Of a DNA stretch of 61,977 nt, positions 1 to 7,837 are shown piece by piece (position 1 is the first letter of the stretch; every line of letters begins with the position of its first letter). This DNA comes from JBQCEE01 sp051960575 (GTDB lineage: Bacteria > Actinomycetota > Actinomycetes > Mycobacteriales > Jatrophihabitantaceae), in NCBI RefSeq assembly GCF_051960575.1, contig NZ_JBQCEE010000420.1, forward strand, positions 1 to 61,977, written 5' to 3'. Made by a program: the position numbers and the translations under genes. The notes beneath the pieces are model-generated. The model saw only the letters and a program-made list of their open reading frames with translations, made no database searches and was not told the origin of the DNA.

Positions 1-99
1 CTTCTTCCCCTGGGGGGGTCAACACACCGCGCTATCCCCCCGCTCCGTGTGGTGTGGGGGTGGCGGGGCGGGGTGGGGGGGCGCGCGCCCCACGGCGAG

Positions 100-852
100 G
101 TGGTGGAGGGCGGACTGAAGTCCGTCCTCGCCACCCTCGACCTGCTCGACTGCTTCATGGCCGCTGACGAGCTCGGCGTCAGCGACATCGCGCGCCGCCT
201 CGGCGTCGCCAAGAGCAGTGCCCACCGCATGCTGACGACGCTCGCGGCGCGCGGCCTGGTGGAGAAGAACGCCGAGACCGGGCGGTACCGGCTCGGCCTG
301 CACGTCTACGAGCTCGGTGCGTTGACGGCGACCCGCAACCGGCTGCGCAACATCGCGCTGCCGGTGATGGAGGATCTGCGCCGCCGCACCGGGCACACGA
401 TCCACCTCACCGTCGCCGACGGCGCGGACGTCATCCACCTCGAGCGGCTCCAGTCGATGCACGGCATCCAGGTGCTCGGTGAGATGAAGCGCCGGTTCCC
501 CGCCCACTCGACCTCCGGTGGCAAGGCCATCGCCGCGTTCGACCCGGCCGTCGCCCAGGCGCGCCGCGAGGCCGACTTCCCTGTGCTCACCCGGAACACC
601 GCGAAGTCGGTCAAGGAGTTCGACGCGATGCTGGCCGACGTCCGCCGGCTCGGGTACGCGATGAACCGGGACGAGGCCCTGCTGGGCTTCACCTCGATCG
701 CCGCCCCCATCCTCGACCCGACCAACCGCGCGCGCGCCGCCATCTCGATGGCCGGCCCGACCGAGGACTTCGCCGCGTCCGTCGCGCAGGACGCCCGGCT
801 GGTCATCAGCGCCGCCCGGTGCATCGCGAAAGCGCTGCCCTGGGTCCCTTGA
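100..852 (+). CDS. IclR-family transcriptional regulator
   Basis: A one-domain DNA-binding repressor or activator of the IclR type, probably controlling the catabolic operon immediately downstream. The N-terminal winged helix-turn-helix covers about residues 5-65 (ELGVSDIARRLGVAKSSAHR is the recognition region) and the C-terminal effector domain runs from about residue 85 to the end, with the typical HSTSGGKA segment. The reading frame extends further left, but the preceding sequence is G-rich and the family normally starts close to the GGLKSVLATLDLL segment, so the tandem GTG codons at 100 and 103 are the likeliest starts. The effector is not visible; a pathway aromatic acid or phenol is a guess from context. 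Family assignment is firm. Confidence 0.9.
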   Translation: MVEGGLKSVLATLDLLDCFMAADELGVSDIARRLGVAKSSAHRMLTTLAARGLVEKNAETGRYRLGLHVYELGALTATRNRLRNIALPVMEDLRRRTGHTIHLTVADGADVIHLERLQSMHGIQVLGEMKRRFPAHSTSGGKAIAAFDPAVAQARREADFPVLTRNTAKSVKEFDAMLADVRRLGYAMNRDEALLGFTSIAAPILDPTNRARAAISMAGPTEDFAASVAQDARLVISAARCIAKALPWVP

Positions 853-874
853 GGGCGGGTCCCTCGACGACCTG

Positions 875-893
875 CGTTCCGTGACGAGGAACG
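875..893. promoter_or_regulatory. Candidate IclR operator (inverted repeat)
   Basis: CGTTCC and GGAACG form a perfect 6-bp inverted repeat separated by 7 bp, in the gap between the IclR gene and the reductase gene. The half-site GAGGAACG recurs at 5977-5984, just before the hydratase gene. Position and symmetry fit an operator for the adjacent regulator; binding is inferred. Confidence 0.4.
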
Positions 894-933
894 ACGCCTG
901 TGGCTGGTGTCACCGCAGCCCAAGCTTGCCGGC

Positions 934-1995
934 ATGAGCGAAACCTTCACGGTCACCGTCGAACCGCTCGGGGTCGACGTCGAGTGCCGCGCCGACCAGA
1001 ACATCCTCGACGCCTGTCTGCGCCAGGGCGTGAACCTGCCGCACGCGTGCACGCACGGCACGTGCGCCACCTGCAAGGTCGACGTCGTGGACGGGTCCGT
1101 CGATCTCGGCGACGCGTCGGCGTTCGCGCTGATGGAGTTCGAGCGCTCGGAGGGCAAGGCCCTGATCTGCACGGCCTGCCCTCGCAGCGACGTCACGATC
1201 GAGGCGGACGTCGACGAGGAGGAGGACGTCGTCTTCCACCCGGTGCGCGACTTCGTCGGCACGGTCCGCGAGATCGACGACTGCGCCCGCGACACCCGCC
1301 GGCTGATCGTCGACCTCGACGACGACATCGCGTTCAACCCGGGCCAGTACGTGCAGGTGTCGGTTCCGGGGCAGGGCTGCACGCGGAGCTGGTCGATCGC
1401 CAGCCCGCCGGCCCAGCCGCGCACGATCGAGCTGCACATCCGGCGCACCCCCGGCGGTCTGGCCACGGACGGATGGGTGTTCGGCCGGCTGGCCGTCGGG
1501 GACGGGATCCGGATCAGCGGCCCGTACGGGCGGTTCTTCCTGCGGGAGGCACGCGACGAGCCGGCGATCCTGATCGGCGGTGGCACCGGGCTGGCGCCCC
1601 TGAAGGCGATGGTGCGTCACGTGCTGGAGGGTGGTGTCGGGCCGCGGCTGTACCTCTACCACGGCGCGCGAACCATCGCCGACCTCTACGACGTCGACTA
1701 CTTCCGCGCGCTCGAGGCCGAACACGGCGGGCGTTTCCACTACCGGCCGGTGCTGTCGGAGGACGCCGTCGACGGCGTGGCAGAGGGCTTCGTGACCGAC
1801 GCCGTCGATGCCGACTACGACACCTGCGCCGGGCACACCGCCTACCTGTGCGGTCCGCCGGCGATGGTCGACGCGGCACTGAAACTGTTGATGCGGAAGC
1901 GGCTGTTCCCCCGCGACATCTACCGTGAGAACTTCTTCGACGCCTCCGACAAGTCGGGCGGCGCGAAGAGCCCGCTGCTGCGGATGTCGTCATGA
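934..1995 (+). CDS. Phenol hydroxylase-type reductase (2Fe-2S ferredoxin / FAD / NAD)
   Basis: Passes electrons from NAD(P)H through FAD and a [2Fe-2S] centre to an oxygenase, as DmpP does for multicomponent phenol hydroxylase. The plant-type ferredoxin domain (about 1-90) has CTHGTCATC plus the distal cysteine in LICTAC; the FAD domain carries RSWSIAS at about 150; the nucleotide domain has GGGTGLAP and ends with CGPPAMV. The 353-residue length matches DmpP-type P5 proteins. ATG 934 is preferred over GTG 907 because it begins exactly at the conserved ferredoxin strand. The oxygenase subunits it should serve are not in the window and should lie upstream; the CYP153 operon has its own reductase. 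It overlaps the next gene by 4 bp. Confidence 0.85.
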   Translation: MSETFTVTVEPLGVDVECRADQNILDACLRQGVNLPHACTHGTCATCKVDVVDGSVDLGDASAFALMEFERSEGKALICTACPRSDVTIEADVDEEEDVVFHPVRDFVGTVREIDDCARDTRRLIVDLDDDIAFNPGQYVQVSVPGQGCTRSWSIASPPAQPRTIELHIRRTPGGLATDGWVFGRLAVGDGIRISGPYGRFFLREARDEPAILIGGGTGLAPLKAMVRHVLEGGVGPRLYLYHGARTIADLYDVDYFRALEAEHGGRFHYRPVLSEDAVDGVAEGFVTDAVDADYDTCAGHTAYLCGPPAMVDAALKLLMRKRLFPRDIYRENFFDASDKSGGAKSPLLRMSS

Positions 1996-2849
1996 CGGCG
2001 TCCGGCGGCCGTCCCGCCTCACTCGCCGTCGACGAGCGGCCCGAGATCGGCCGCACGGTGGTCGCCGACGGCATCGCCACCAACTACCTCGAAGCCGGTG
2101 CCGGCGCGCCGCTGGTGTTCGTGCACGGCTCGGGCCCGGGCGTCACCGCCTACGCGAACTGGCGCGGCGTGCTGCCCGTGCTGGCGGAGCACTTCCACTG
2201 CTACGCGCCGGACATGGTGGGCTTCGGCTTCACCGAACGCCCCGACGGCATCGAGTACGGCGTCCAGACGTGGGCCGACCAGCTGCTCGGCTTCCTCGAC
2301 GCCCTCGGCCTCGACCGCGTGCACCTCGTCGGGAACAGCTTCGGCGGCGCGATCGCGCTGCGGCTGGCGGCCCGGCACCCCGAGCGGGTCGACCGGCTCG
2401 CGCTGATGGGCAGCGTGGGGGTGCCGTTCCCGATCACCGAGGGGCTCGACGCGGTGTGGGGGTATCAGCCGTCGTTCGAGAACATGCGCCGAATCATGGA
2501 CTACTTCGCCTACTCGCGCGAGCTGGTCACCGACGAACTGGCCGAGGTGCGCTACCGGGCGAGCGTCCAGCCCGGTTTTCAGGAGTCGTTCGGTGCGATG
2601 TTCCCCGCGCCGCGCCAGCAGTGGGTCGATGCCATGGCCACACCCGACGACGAACTGGCCGCTTTGCCGCACCGCACGCTCCTCGTGCACGGCCGTGACG
2701 ATCAGGTAATCCCGCTGGCCACGTCACTGCGGCTGCTGGAGCTGATCGACGACAGCGAGCTGCACGTGTACAGCCGGTGCGGGCACTGGACCCAGATCGA
2801 GCGCGCGGAGAAGTTCAGCCGTCTGCTGGCCGAGTTTCTGGTTGACTGA
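1992..2849 (+). CDS. dmpD: 2-hydroxymuconic semialdehyde hydrolase-like alpha/beta hydrolase
   Basis: Cytosolic C-C hydrolase of the meta-cleavage pathway, converting the ring-opened semialdehyde or ketone to 2-hydroxypenta-2,4-dienoate plus formate or an acid. The oxyanion-hole motif HGSGPG is at about residue 44, the nucleophile elbow GNSFGG has its serine at residue 116, the acid lies in HGRDDQVIP and the histidine in CGHWTQ. Length (285) and motifs fit the DmpD/XylF/TodF group. It starts with an ATGA overlap on the reductase stop, so the two are translationally coupled. Exact substrate preference, phenol versus alkylphenol or biphenyl-type products, cannot be read from the sequence. Confidence 0.85.
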   Translation: MTASGGRPASLAVDERPEIGRTVVADGIATNYLEAGAGAPLVFVHGSGPGVTAYANWRGVLPVLAEHFHCYAPDMVGFGFTERPDGIEYGVQTWADQLLGFLDALGLDRVHLVGNSFGGAIALRLAARHPERVDRLALMGSVGVPFPITEGLDAVWGYQPSFENMRRIMDYFAYSRELVTDELAEVRYRASVQPGFQESFGAMFPAPRQQWVDAMATPDDELAALPHRTLLVHGRDDQVIPLATSLRLLELIDDSELHVYSRCGHWTQIERAEKFSRLLAEFLVD

Positions 2850-4572
2850 CGTCGTGGCCGTCATTCCGGTCGACGAGTTCGTCACCGACGAGTGGTATCC
2901 GGGGTTCACTCCGTCCTACGGCCAGGCCCCCTTCGTCGTCGAGCCGTTCGGCACGTTCAGCAAGGCCGATGAGCAACGGTTCTGGTTCCTCGACTTCCAC
3001 TGGCCGCGCGGTCTCACCCCCCTCGGCACGATCGCGATGGAGGACGGCTACGCCTGGGGCACGCAGCTGGCCGCCGAGCAGCTGCCGCTGCCGCCGGGGC
3101 GTGGCGTCGCCCAGCGCATGGCCGGCACGCACGCCTACGCCGCGGCCATCCCGGTCGACCGCGCACACGAGCGTGCGGCCCGTGCGGCGCGGCTGCAGCG
3201 GAGCCTGCCCGCCGTGCTGTCGTCACTGCGCACGACCTGGGCGGACCGCGTGGACGAGCTCGACGCCGGCTGGCAGCACTTCCGGCAACGGGATCTCTCG
3301 CGCTGCTCGCTGCCCGAGCTGGCGGCGCTGCTCGACGACGCCCGCCGCTACCACCGGCGCGCGTGGGAGATCCACTTCGAGGTGATGTACCCGCTGCTCT
3401 TCAACCACCTGGCCTTCGCGCGGTTGTGTTCGCGGCTCGGTGTCGACCCTGACCGGATCGGCACGTTCCTCGCCGGCTGCGAGACGCGGATCATGGAGTC
3501 CGACCGCGCGCTCGGGGGGCTGACGGCCGCGGCCCGCAGTGCCGGACTCGCGCCCGTGTTCCACGCCCACGAGCCCGAGGACCTGGCGTCGGCACTCGCC
3601 GGGCACCCCTGGCTGGCGTTGCTCGACCGTTTCCTGGACGAGCACGGCGACCGCACCGAGGGCATCGACGATGTGGCCCTGCCCTCGTGGCGGGAGGATC
3701 CGACGCCCGTCCTCGGCACGGTCAAGACCCTGCTGCAGAAGGGGGTCGACCACGACTTCGACGCGGCGCTGACGCGCGTGCGCGCCGAGCGGGACGCCGC
3801 GCTGGACGAGGTGCGGTCGACGCTGACGGGCCAGGAGCAGCAGGTGTTCGACGCCGGCCTCGCGGCCGCCGAGCAGGCCAACTTCCCGCAGTGGCAGGAC
3901 GACCACAACGTCGTCATCGACCTGCGGGTGTCGCTGCCGATGCGGCACGTCGCGCTGGAGATCGCGGCGCGGGTGGGGGCGACGCGTCCGGACGACACCG
4001 TCTTCCTCTTTTTCCCCGAACTCGCGGCGGTGGCGGCGGGGGAGCGGAGCTACACGCACTTCGCCGCGCTCGTCGAGGAGCGCCGGCAGTACTACGACCA
4101 CTGGCGTGCGCGCCGGTCGCGGATGCCGAAGGTGCTGGGCACCTGCCCCGATGCGGTGAGGGATCCGATCCTGATCGAGGTCTTCGGCCTGAACCGGCAG
4201 TTCCTGCGCACGGTCGAGGCGGCCGCGGCGGGCACGGCGGTCACGACCTTCACCGGTATCGCCGCCGCCCGGGGGGTGGCCCGGGGGGCGGCCCGCGTGC
4301 TGGCCGACTCCGACGCGCTCCACCGGCTGCGGCCCGGCGAGGTGCTGGTCTGCGAGTCGACCTCACCGAACTGGACCCCCGCGTTCGCCAAGGCGGCCGC
4401 GTGCGTCTGCGACACCGGCGGCATGCTGTCGCACGCGGCGATCGTCGGACGCGAGTACGGCGTCCCGACGGTGACCGCGTGCGGCATCGCCACGGCGGTG
4501 ATCAAGGACGGTGACGAGCTCGAGGTCGACGGTGACCGTGGCGTCGTGACGCTGGTGCGGGCCCATGCCTGA
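2842..4572 (+). CDS. PEP-synthase-like swivel (phosphohistidine) subunit
   Basis: Large subunit of a split phosphotransferase. The C-terminal PEP-utilising mobile domain (about 470-570) has GGMLSHAAIVGREYGVPTV, in which His531 is the expected phospho-carrier; the N-terminal 450 residues are a helical acceptor-binding region with no motif I can name. Known relatives of this two-gene arrangement are phenylphosphate synthase (PpsA/PpsB, Thauera) and the 4-cresol-phosphorylating CreH/CreI of Corynebacterium glutamicum; rifampicin phosphotransferase is a fused equivalent. The next gene supplies the missing ATP-binding half. Start is uncertain: TTG 2842 overlaps the hydrolase stop, GTG 2854 is the alternative. 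An aromatic hydroxyl as acceptor is inferred from the operon. Confidence 0.75.
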   Translation: MTDVVAVIPVDEFVTDEWYPGFTPSYGQAPFVVEPFGTFSKADEQRFWFLDFHWPRGLTPLGTIAMEDGYAWGTQLAAEQLPLPPGRGVAQRMAGTHAYAAAIPVDRAHERAARAARLQRSLPAVLSSLRTTWADRVDELDAGWQHFRQRDLSRCSLPELAALLDDARRYHRRAWEIHFEVMYPLLFNHLAFARLCSRLGVDPDRIGTFLAGCETRIMESDRALGGLTAAARSAGLAPVFHAHEPEDLASALAGHPWLALLDRFLDEHGDRTEGIDDVALPSWREDPTPVLGTVKTLLQKGVDHDFDAALTRVRAERDAALDEVRSTLTGQEQQVFDAGLAAAEQANFPQWQDDHNVVIDLRVSLPMRHVALEIAARVGATRPDDTVFLFFPELAAVAAGERSYTHFAALVEERRQYYDHWRARRSRMPKVLGTCPDAVRDPILIEVFGLNRQFLRTVEAAAAGTAVTTFTGIAAARGVARGAARVLADSDALHRLRPGEVLVCESTSPNWTPAFAKAAACVCDTGGMLSHAAIVGREYGVPTVTACGIATAVIKDGDELEVDGDRGVVTLVRAHA

Positions 4573-5413
4573 GGTGGTGTGGCTGGCCGACCGACCGGCG
4601 GAGACGGTCGCGGGCGGGAAGATGGCCCGGCTCGCGCAGCTGCTGGGTGTCGTGCGGGTGCCGCGGTCGTTCGTCGTCGCCGCCGGTGCGCGCGGATCCC
4701 CGACGGTCGACCGGGCGATCGCCGCCGCGTACGCCGAGCTCGGCGGGCGGGTCGCTGTCCGCTCGTCGGCGGTCGGCGAGGACGCGTCGGGTGCGAGCTT
4801 CGCGGGGATCTTCGAGTCCTACCTGGGTGTCTCCGGCGCGGCCGAGGTGGTCGCCGCCGTGCACCGGTGCTGGGACACGGTCGCGTTGCCGCGGGTCGTG
4901 GCCTACCTGCGCGAACACGGCATGGCGGAGCTGCCGATGGCGGTCGGCGTCTGCGAGCTCGTCGAGGCGGTCGCGTCCGGCGTGGCGTTCTCCGTCCACC
5001 CGTTGACCGGCAGCCCCGACCGGGTCGTGATCGAGGCGAACTGGGGCTTGGGCGAGACGGTCGCGCAGGGCACCGTCAGCCCCGATCGCATCGAGGTCGA
5101 CAAGGCCGACGGTCGGGTGCTTGTCCACACCGTCACCGACAAGACCGTCGTGTCGCAGCTGTCGCCGTCCGGGCGGGTGGTGCAGGTGCCGGCCCCGCCC
5201 GAGCTGCGGTGCCGCCCGGTGCTGGACGCCGCCGGCATCGCCGCCGTGCTCGACGTGGTGCGCGCCGTCGAGCGGCACGACGGACACCCGGTCGACCTCG
5301 AATGGGTGATCGACGACGCGGGCGTCGTCGTGGTGCAGGCACGTCCGATCACGGTGGCGGTGGCGCCCGCCGTCTGGGACCCCGTGGCCCTGTTCCTGGA
5401 GAGCATGCCGTGA
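4565..5413 (+). CDS. PEP/pyruvate-binding ATP-grasp subunit of the split phosphotransferase
   Basis: Corresponds to the N-terminal nucleotide-binding domain of PEP synthase or pyruvate phosphate dikinase, which uses ATP to phosphorylate the histidine on the partner swivel domain. Visible signatures are RSSAVGEDASGASFAG (Arg66 is the first residue), SGVAFSVHPLTG and the terminal DLEWVIDDAGVVVVQARPI. At 282 residues it holds only this domain, so activity requires the upstream subunit; the 8-bp overlap of the genes supports a complex. A third, regulatory PpsC-like CBS subunit is not present here. Probable product together: an aryl phosphate such as phenyl or cresyl phosphate, by analogy and not by direct evidence. 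Confidence 0.78.
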   Translation: MPEVVWLADRPAETVAGGKMARLAQLLGVVRVPRSFVVAAGARGSPTVDRAIAAAYAELGGRVAVRSSAVGEDASGASFAGIFESYLGVSGAAEVVAAVHRCWDTVALPRVVAYLREHGMAELPMAVGVCELVEAVASGVAFSVHPLTGSPDRVVIEANWGLGETVAQGTVSPDRIEVDKADGRVLVHTVTDKTVVSQLSPSGRVVQVPAPPELRCRPVLDAAGIAAVLDVVRAVERHDGHPVDLEWVIDDAGVVVVQARPITVAVAPAVWDPVALFLESMP

Positions 5414-5976
5414 TCCGCGCCGTCGTCTTCGACTTCGGCGGACCGGTGCTGCGCACGCCGTGGGAGCTCGGCGTCCCGGGGGGCCCGTTCGGCGACGACC
5501 CGGAGTGGCGCGCCGTCGTCGATGGGACGCTGTCCGAACGGCAGTACTGGCGCCGTCGCGCCGACGGGGACATCCCCGCGTTCATGCGCGCGGTCTACCA
5601 GGGCCAGGACGCCATCAGGCCGGAGGCCGAGCAGTGCCTTGCGGACGTCACGCGCGCCGGGCTGCGCACGGCGATCCTCACCAACGACCTCGCTGCCTTC
5701 CAGACGCCGGAATGGGTGCGCGGCAACACCTTCGTGCAGACCGTCGACGTGCTGGCCGACGCCTCCGTGACCGGTCTCGCCAAGCCTGACCCGCGCGCGT
5801 ACCGGGAGGTGCTGGCGGCGCTGCGGGTCGAGGCGCGGGAGGCGGTGTTCCTGGACGACCTGCCGCGCAACGTCCGCGGCGCCCGCGCCGTCGGCATGAC
5901 GGCGATCTGGTTCGACGTGGGCGACGTCGCGGGCAGTTACGCGCGGCTCGCCGACGCGGTCCACGTTCCGGTCTGA
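5410..5976 (+). CDS. HAD-superfamily hydrolase, possible aryl-phosphate phosphatase
   Basis: Haloacid-dehalogenase fold hydrolase of 188 residues starting at GTG 5410, which overlaps the preceding stop codon. Motif I is FDFGGP (nucleophile Asp; the usual second Asp is Gly, as in many HAD-IA proteins), motif II ILTND, motif III AKPDP and motif IV VFLDDLPRN. The cap region is small. Placed directly behind an apparent aryl kinase pair, a dephosphorylating role later in the pathway is plausible, as for the phosphohydrolase of the cresol (Cre) pathway. Because the second Asp of motif I is absent, a non-phosphatase HAD activity cannot be excluded. Confidence 0.7.
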   Translation: MIRAVVFDFGGPVLRTPWELGVPGGPFGDDPEWRAVVDGTLSERQYWRRRADGDIPAFMRAVYQGQDAIRPEAEQCLADVTRAGLRTAILTNDLAAFQTPEWVRGNTFVQTVDVLADASVTGLAKPDPRAYREVLAALRVEAREAVFLDDLPRNVRGARAVGMTAIWFDVGDVAGSYARLADAVHVPV

Positions 5977-6021
5977 GGAACGGTCCCTCGTCTCGCTCGC
6001 CGCGCTCCCTAGTTTCGCGGC

Positions 6022-6858
6022 ATGCGGACGATGTCCACCTCCCCCGATCGCAGGCTCGCCGACGTCGCGGATGCGTTGCTCGGCGCCTACCGCGCGCGGG
6101 CGCCCCTTCCGCCGCTGCAGCAGAAGTTCGGTGAGCTCACGATCGACGACGCCTACGCCGTGCAGTTGGCCCAGGTCGACGCCTGGCTCGCCGACGGGCG
6201 GCGATTGTCCGGCCGGAAGGTGGGCCTCACCAGCGCGGTCATGCAGCGGCAACTCGGCGTCGACCAGCCCGACTTCGGCCACCTGTTCGCGGACATGTGC
6301 TTCGCCGAGAACGCGCCCATCTTGGCCGACCGCTTCCTGCAGTCGCGCGTCGAGCCCGAGGTCGCGTTCGTCCTGAAGGGGGATCTCGCCGGTCCGGGCG
6401 TGACGGTGGCCCAGGCGATCGCCGCGGTCGACCACGTGCTGCCCGCGCTCGAAGTGATCGACTCGCGCATCGCCGACTGGCAGATCGGCATCGTCGACAC
6501 GATCGCCGACAACGCCTCCAGCGGCGGGTACGTCCTCGGCAGCCGGCCGGTCGCACTCGCCGACGTCGACCTGCGCACGGGCGGCTGCGTGCTCGTCCGG
6601 AACGGTCAGGTGGCCGGCACCGGTGCCGGCGGCGCGGTGCTCGGCTCGCCGGTCAACTCCCTCGTGTGGTTGGCGAACCTGCTGGGTGAGCGGGGCGAGT
6701 CGCTGCACGCGGGCCAGGTCGTGCTGCCCGGCTCGATCACCGCGTCGGTGCCGTTCGGCCCCGGCGACGTCGTCACGGCGACCTTCGCCGGCGTCGGCAC
6801 CGTCACGGCACGCATGGCCACGGAGTTCCCGGCAGGAATGGAGTTGACGTCAGCATGA
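6022..6858 (+). CDS. dmpE: 2-oxopent-4-enoate (2-hydroxypenta-2,4-dienoate) hydratase
   Basis: Adds water to 2-hydroxypenta-2,4-dienoate to give 4-hydroxy-2-oxovalerate. The conserved segments of the hydratase/decarboxylase family are all present: GRKVGLTS, the metal-binding PEVAFVL, EVIDSRI and DTIADNASSGGYVLG. Of the two family members here this one fits the hydratase better (LGSPVNSLVWLANLLG, and VDQPDFGHL as in DmpE). It begins a new translational unit after a 45-bp gap that contains a copy of the IclR half-site; ATG 6022 and ATG 6031 are both possible. It ends with an ATGA overlap into its paralogue. Confidence 0.87.
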   Translation: MRTMSTSPDRRLADVADALLGAYRARAPLPPLQQKFGELTIDDAYAVQLAQVDAWLADGRRLSGRKVGLTSAVMQRQLGVDQPDFGHLFADMCFAENAPILADRFLQSRVEPEVAFVLKGDLAGPGVTVAQAIAAVDHVLPALEVIDSRIADWQIGIVDTIADNASSGGYVLGSRPVALADVDLRTGGCVLVRNGQVAGTGAGGAVLGSPVNSLVWLANLLGERGESLHAGQVVLPGSITASVPFGPGDVVTATFAGVGTVTARMATEFPAGMELTSA

Positions 6859-7643
6859 GCGACACATGGACGGTCGACCGGGCAGCGGCGGCGCTGCTCG
6901 ACGCCGAGGAGACCCGCACCGAGCGTGAGCCGCTCACCGACGAGTGGCCCGAGCTCGACAAGGCCACCGCGTACGACATCCAGGACGAGACGATGTACCG
7001 GCGCCTGCGCCGCGGCGAGAACGTGGTCGGCTTCAAGCTGGGTCTGACGTCGCGGGCCAAGCAGGAGCGGATGAACGTCCGTGCGCCGCTGGTCGCCTGG
7101 CTCACCGACGCGATGGCGCTGCCGGCCGGCGACCCGGTGCCGCAGGACGCGCTGATCCATCCCCGGGTCGAGCCCGAGATCGTGTTCGTGATGAAGCAGC
7201 AGCTCGCGGGGCCGGGTGTCACGGCGGCGCAGGCCCTCGCGGCGGTCGAGCGGGTCTACGCCGGCGCGGAGGTGATCGACAGCCGCTACCGCGACTTCCG
7301 CTTCACCCTGCCCGACGTCATCGCCGACAACGCCTCCTCGGGCGCGTTCGTCGTCGGCGCGGTCGGGCTGCGTCCGGAACAGCTCGACCTCGCGCTCGAG
7401 GCGGTGCTGGTCGAGGTCGACGGCGCGGTCGTCGACTCGGCCACCGGCGCCGCCGTGCAGGGCAACCCGGCCGAGGCGCTCGCCCTCGCGGCCAACGAGC
7501 TGGCCGAGCGCGGGCTGGCCATCGAGGCCGGCCAGGTGGTGCTCACCGGCGGCATGACCGATGCGGTACCGATCCCGTCGGGCGGGACGGTGTCGTTCCA
7601 CTTCAGCACGCTCGGCTCGGTGCACCTCAGCGGCGGTGCGTGA
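6855..7643 (+). CDS. dmpH: 4-oxalocrotonate decarboxylase
   Basis: Mg-dependent decarboxylase of 2-oxo-3-hexenedioate, usually complexed with the hydratase encoded just upstream. Motifs match the family (FKLGLTSRAKQERMNV, RVEPEIVFVM, EVIDSRYRDF, DVIADNASSGAFVVG, VVLTGGMTDAVP), and the longer N-terminal part with the KATAYDIQDE segment fits DmpH rather than DmpE. It is 262 residues, the usual length, with ATGA-type overlap at its start and TGATG at its end. With the tautomerase and dehydrogenase it forms the oxalocrotonate branch, complementing the hydrolytic branch catalysed by the upstream hydrolase. Confidence 0.87.
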   Translation: MSDTWTVDRAAAALLDAEETRTEREPLTDEWPELDKATAYDIQDETMYRRLRRGENVVGFKLGLTSRAKQERMNVRAPLVAWLTDAMALPAGDPVPQDALIHPRVEPEIVFVMKQQLAGPGVTAAQALAAVERVYAGAEVIDSRYRDFRFTLPDVIADNASSGAFVVGAVGLRPEQLDLALEAVLVEVDGAVVDSATGAAVQGNPAEALALAANELAERGLAIEAGQVVLTGGMTDAVPIPSGGTVSFHFSTLGSVHLSGGA

Positions 7644-7837
7644 TGCCCTTCGTCCAGGTCTCCCTGCGCGAGGGACGCACGCCGCAGCAGCTGCGCGCCC
7701 TGATCAGCGCGCTCACCGACGCCGTCGTCGACTCCATCGGCGCCGCCAAGGACTCCGTCCGCGTCGTCATCACCGAAGTCCCGCCGACGCACTGGGCCGC
7801 CGGGGACGTCACGCTCGCGGAAAGGGCACAGTCATGA
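7643..7837 (+). CDS. dmpI: 4-oxalocrotonate tautomerase
   Basis: A 64-residue tautomerase that isomerises 2-hydroxymuconate to 2-oxo-3-hexenedioate using Pro1 after methionine removal; the protein starts MPFVQVSL, so Pro is correctly placed. The basic residue of LREGRTPQQLR and the conserved VRVVITEVPPTHWAAGD segment also match the 4-OT family. Its ATG follows directly from the TGA of the decarboxylase gene, and its own stop overlaps the dehydrogenase start (ATGA). Confidence 0.88.
   Translation: MPFVQVSLREGRTPQQLRALISALTDAVVDSIGAAKDSVRVVITEVPPTHWAAGDVTLAERAQS

Noticed and set aside
306..1586. Long antisense open frame of 426 codons opposite the IclR and reductase genes, and similar antisense frames across 2815-6708, 25473-29478 and most of the prophage
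   Set aside because: These mirror GC-rich genes in the complementary frame, are rich in Arg, Ser and Pro, and carry no family motifs; the sense genes are unambiguous.
2842..5413. Housekeeping PEP synthase split by a sequencing error
   Set aside because: The order is swivel subunit first and ATP-grasp second, opposite to PEP synthase, with proper start and stop for each gene and no PEP-binding TIM barrel domain.
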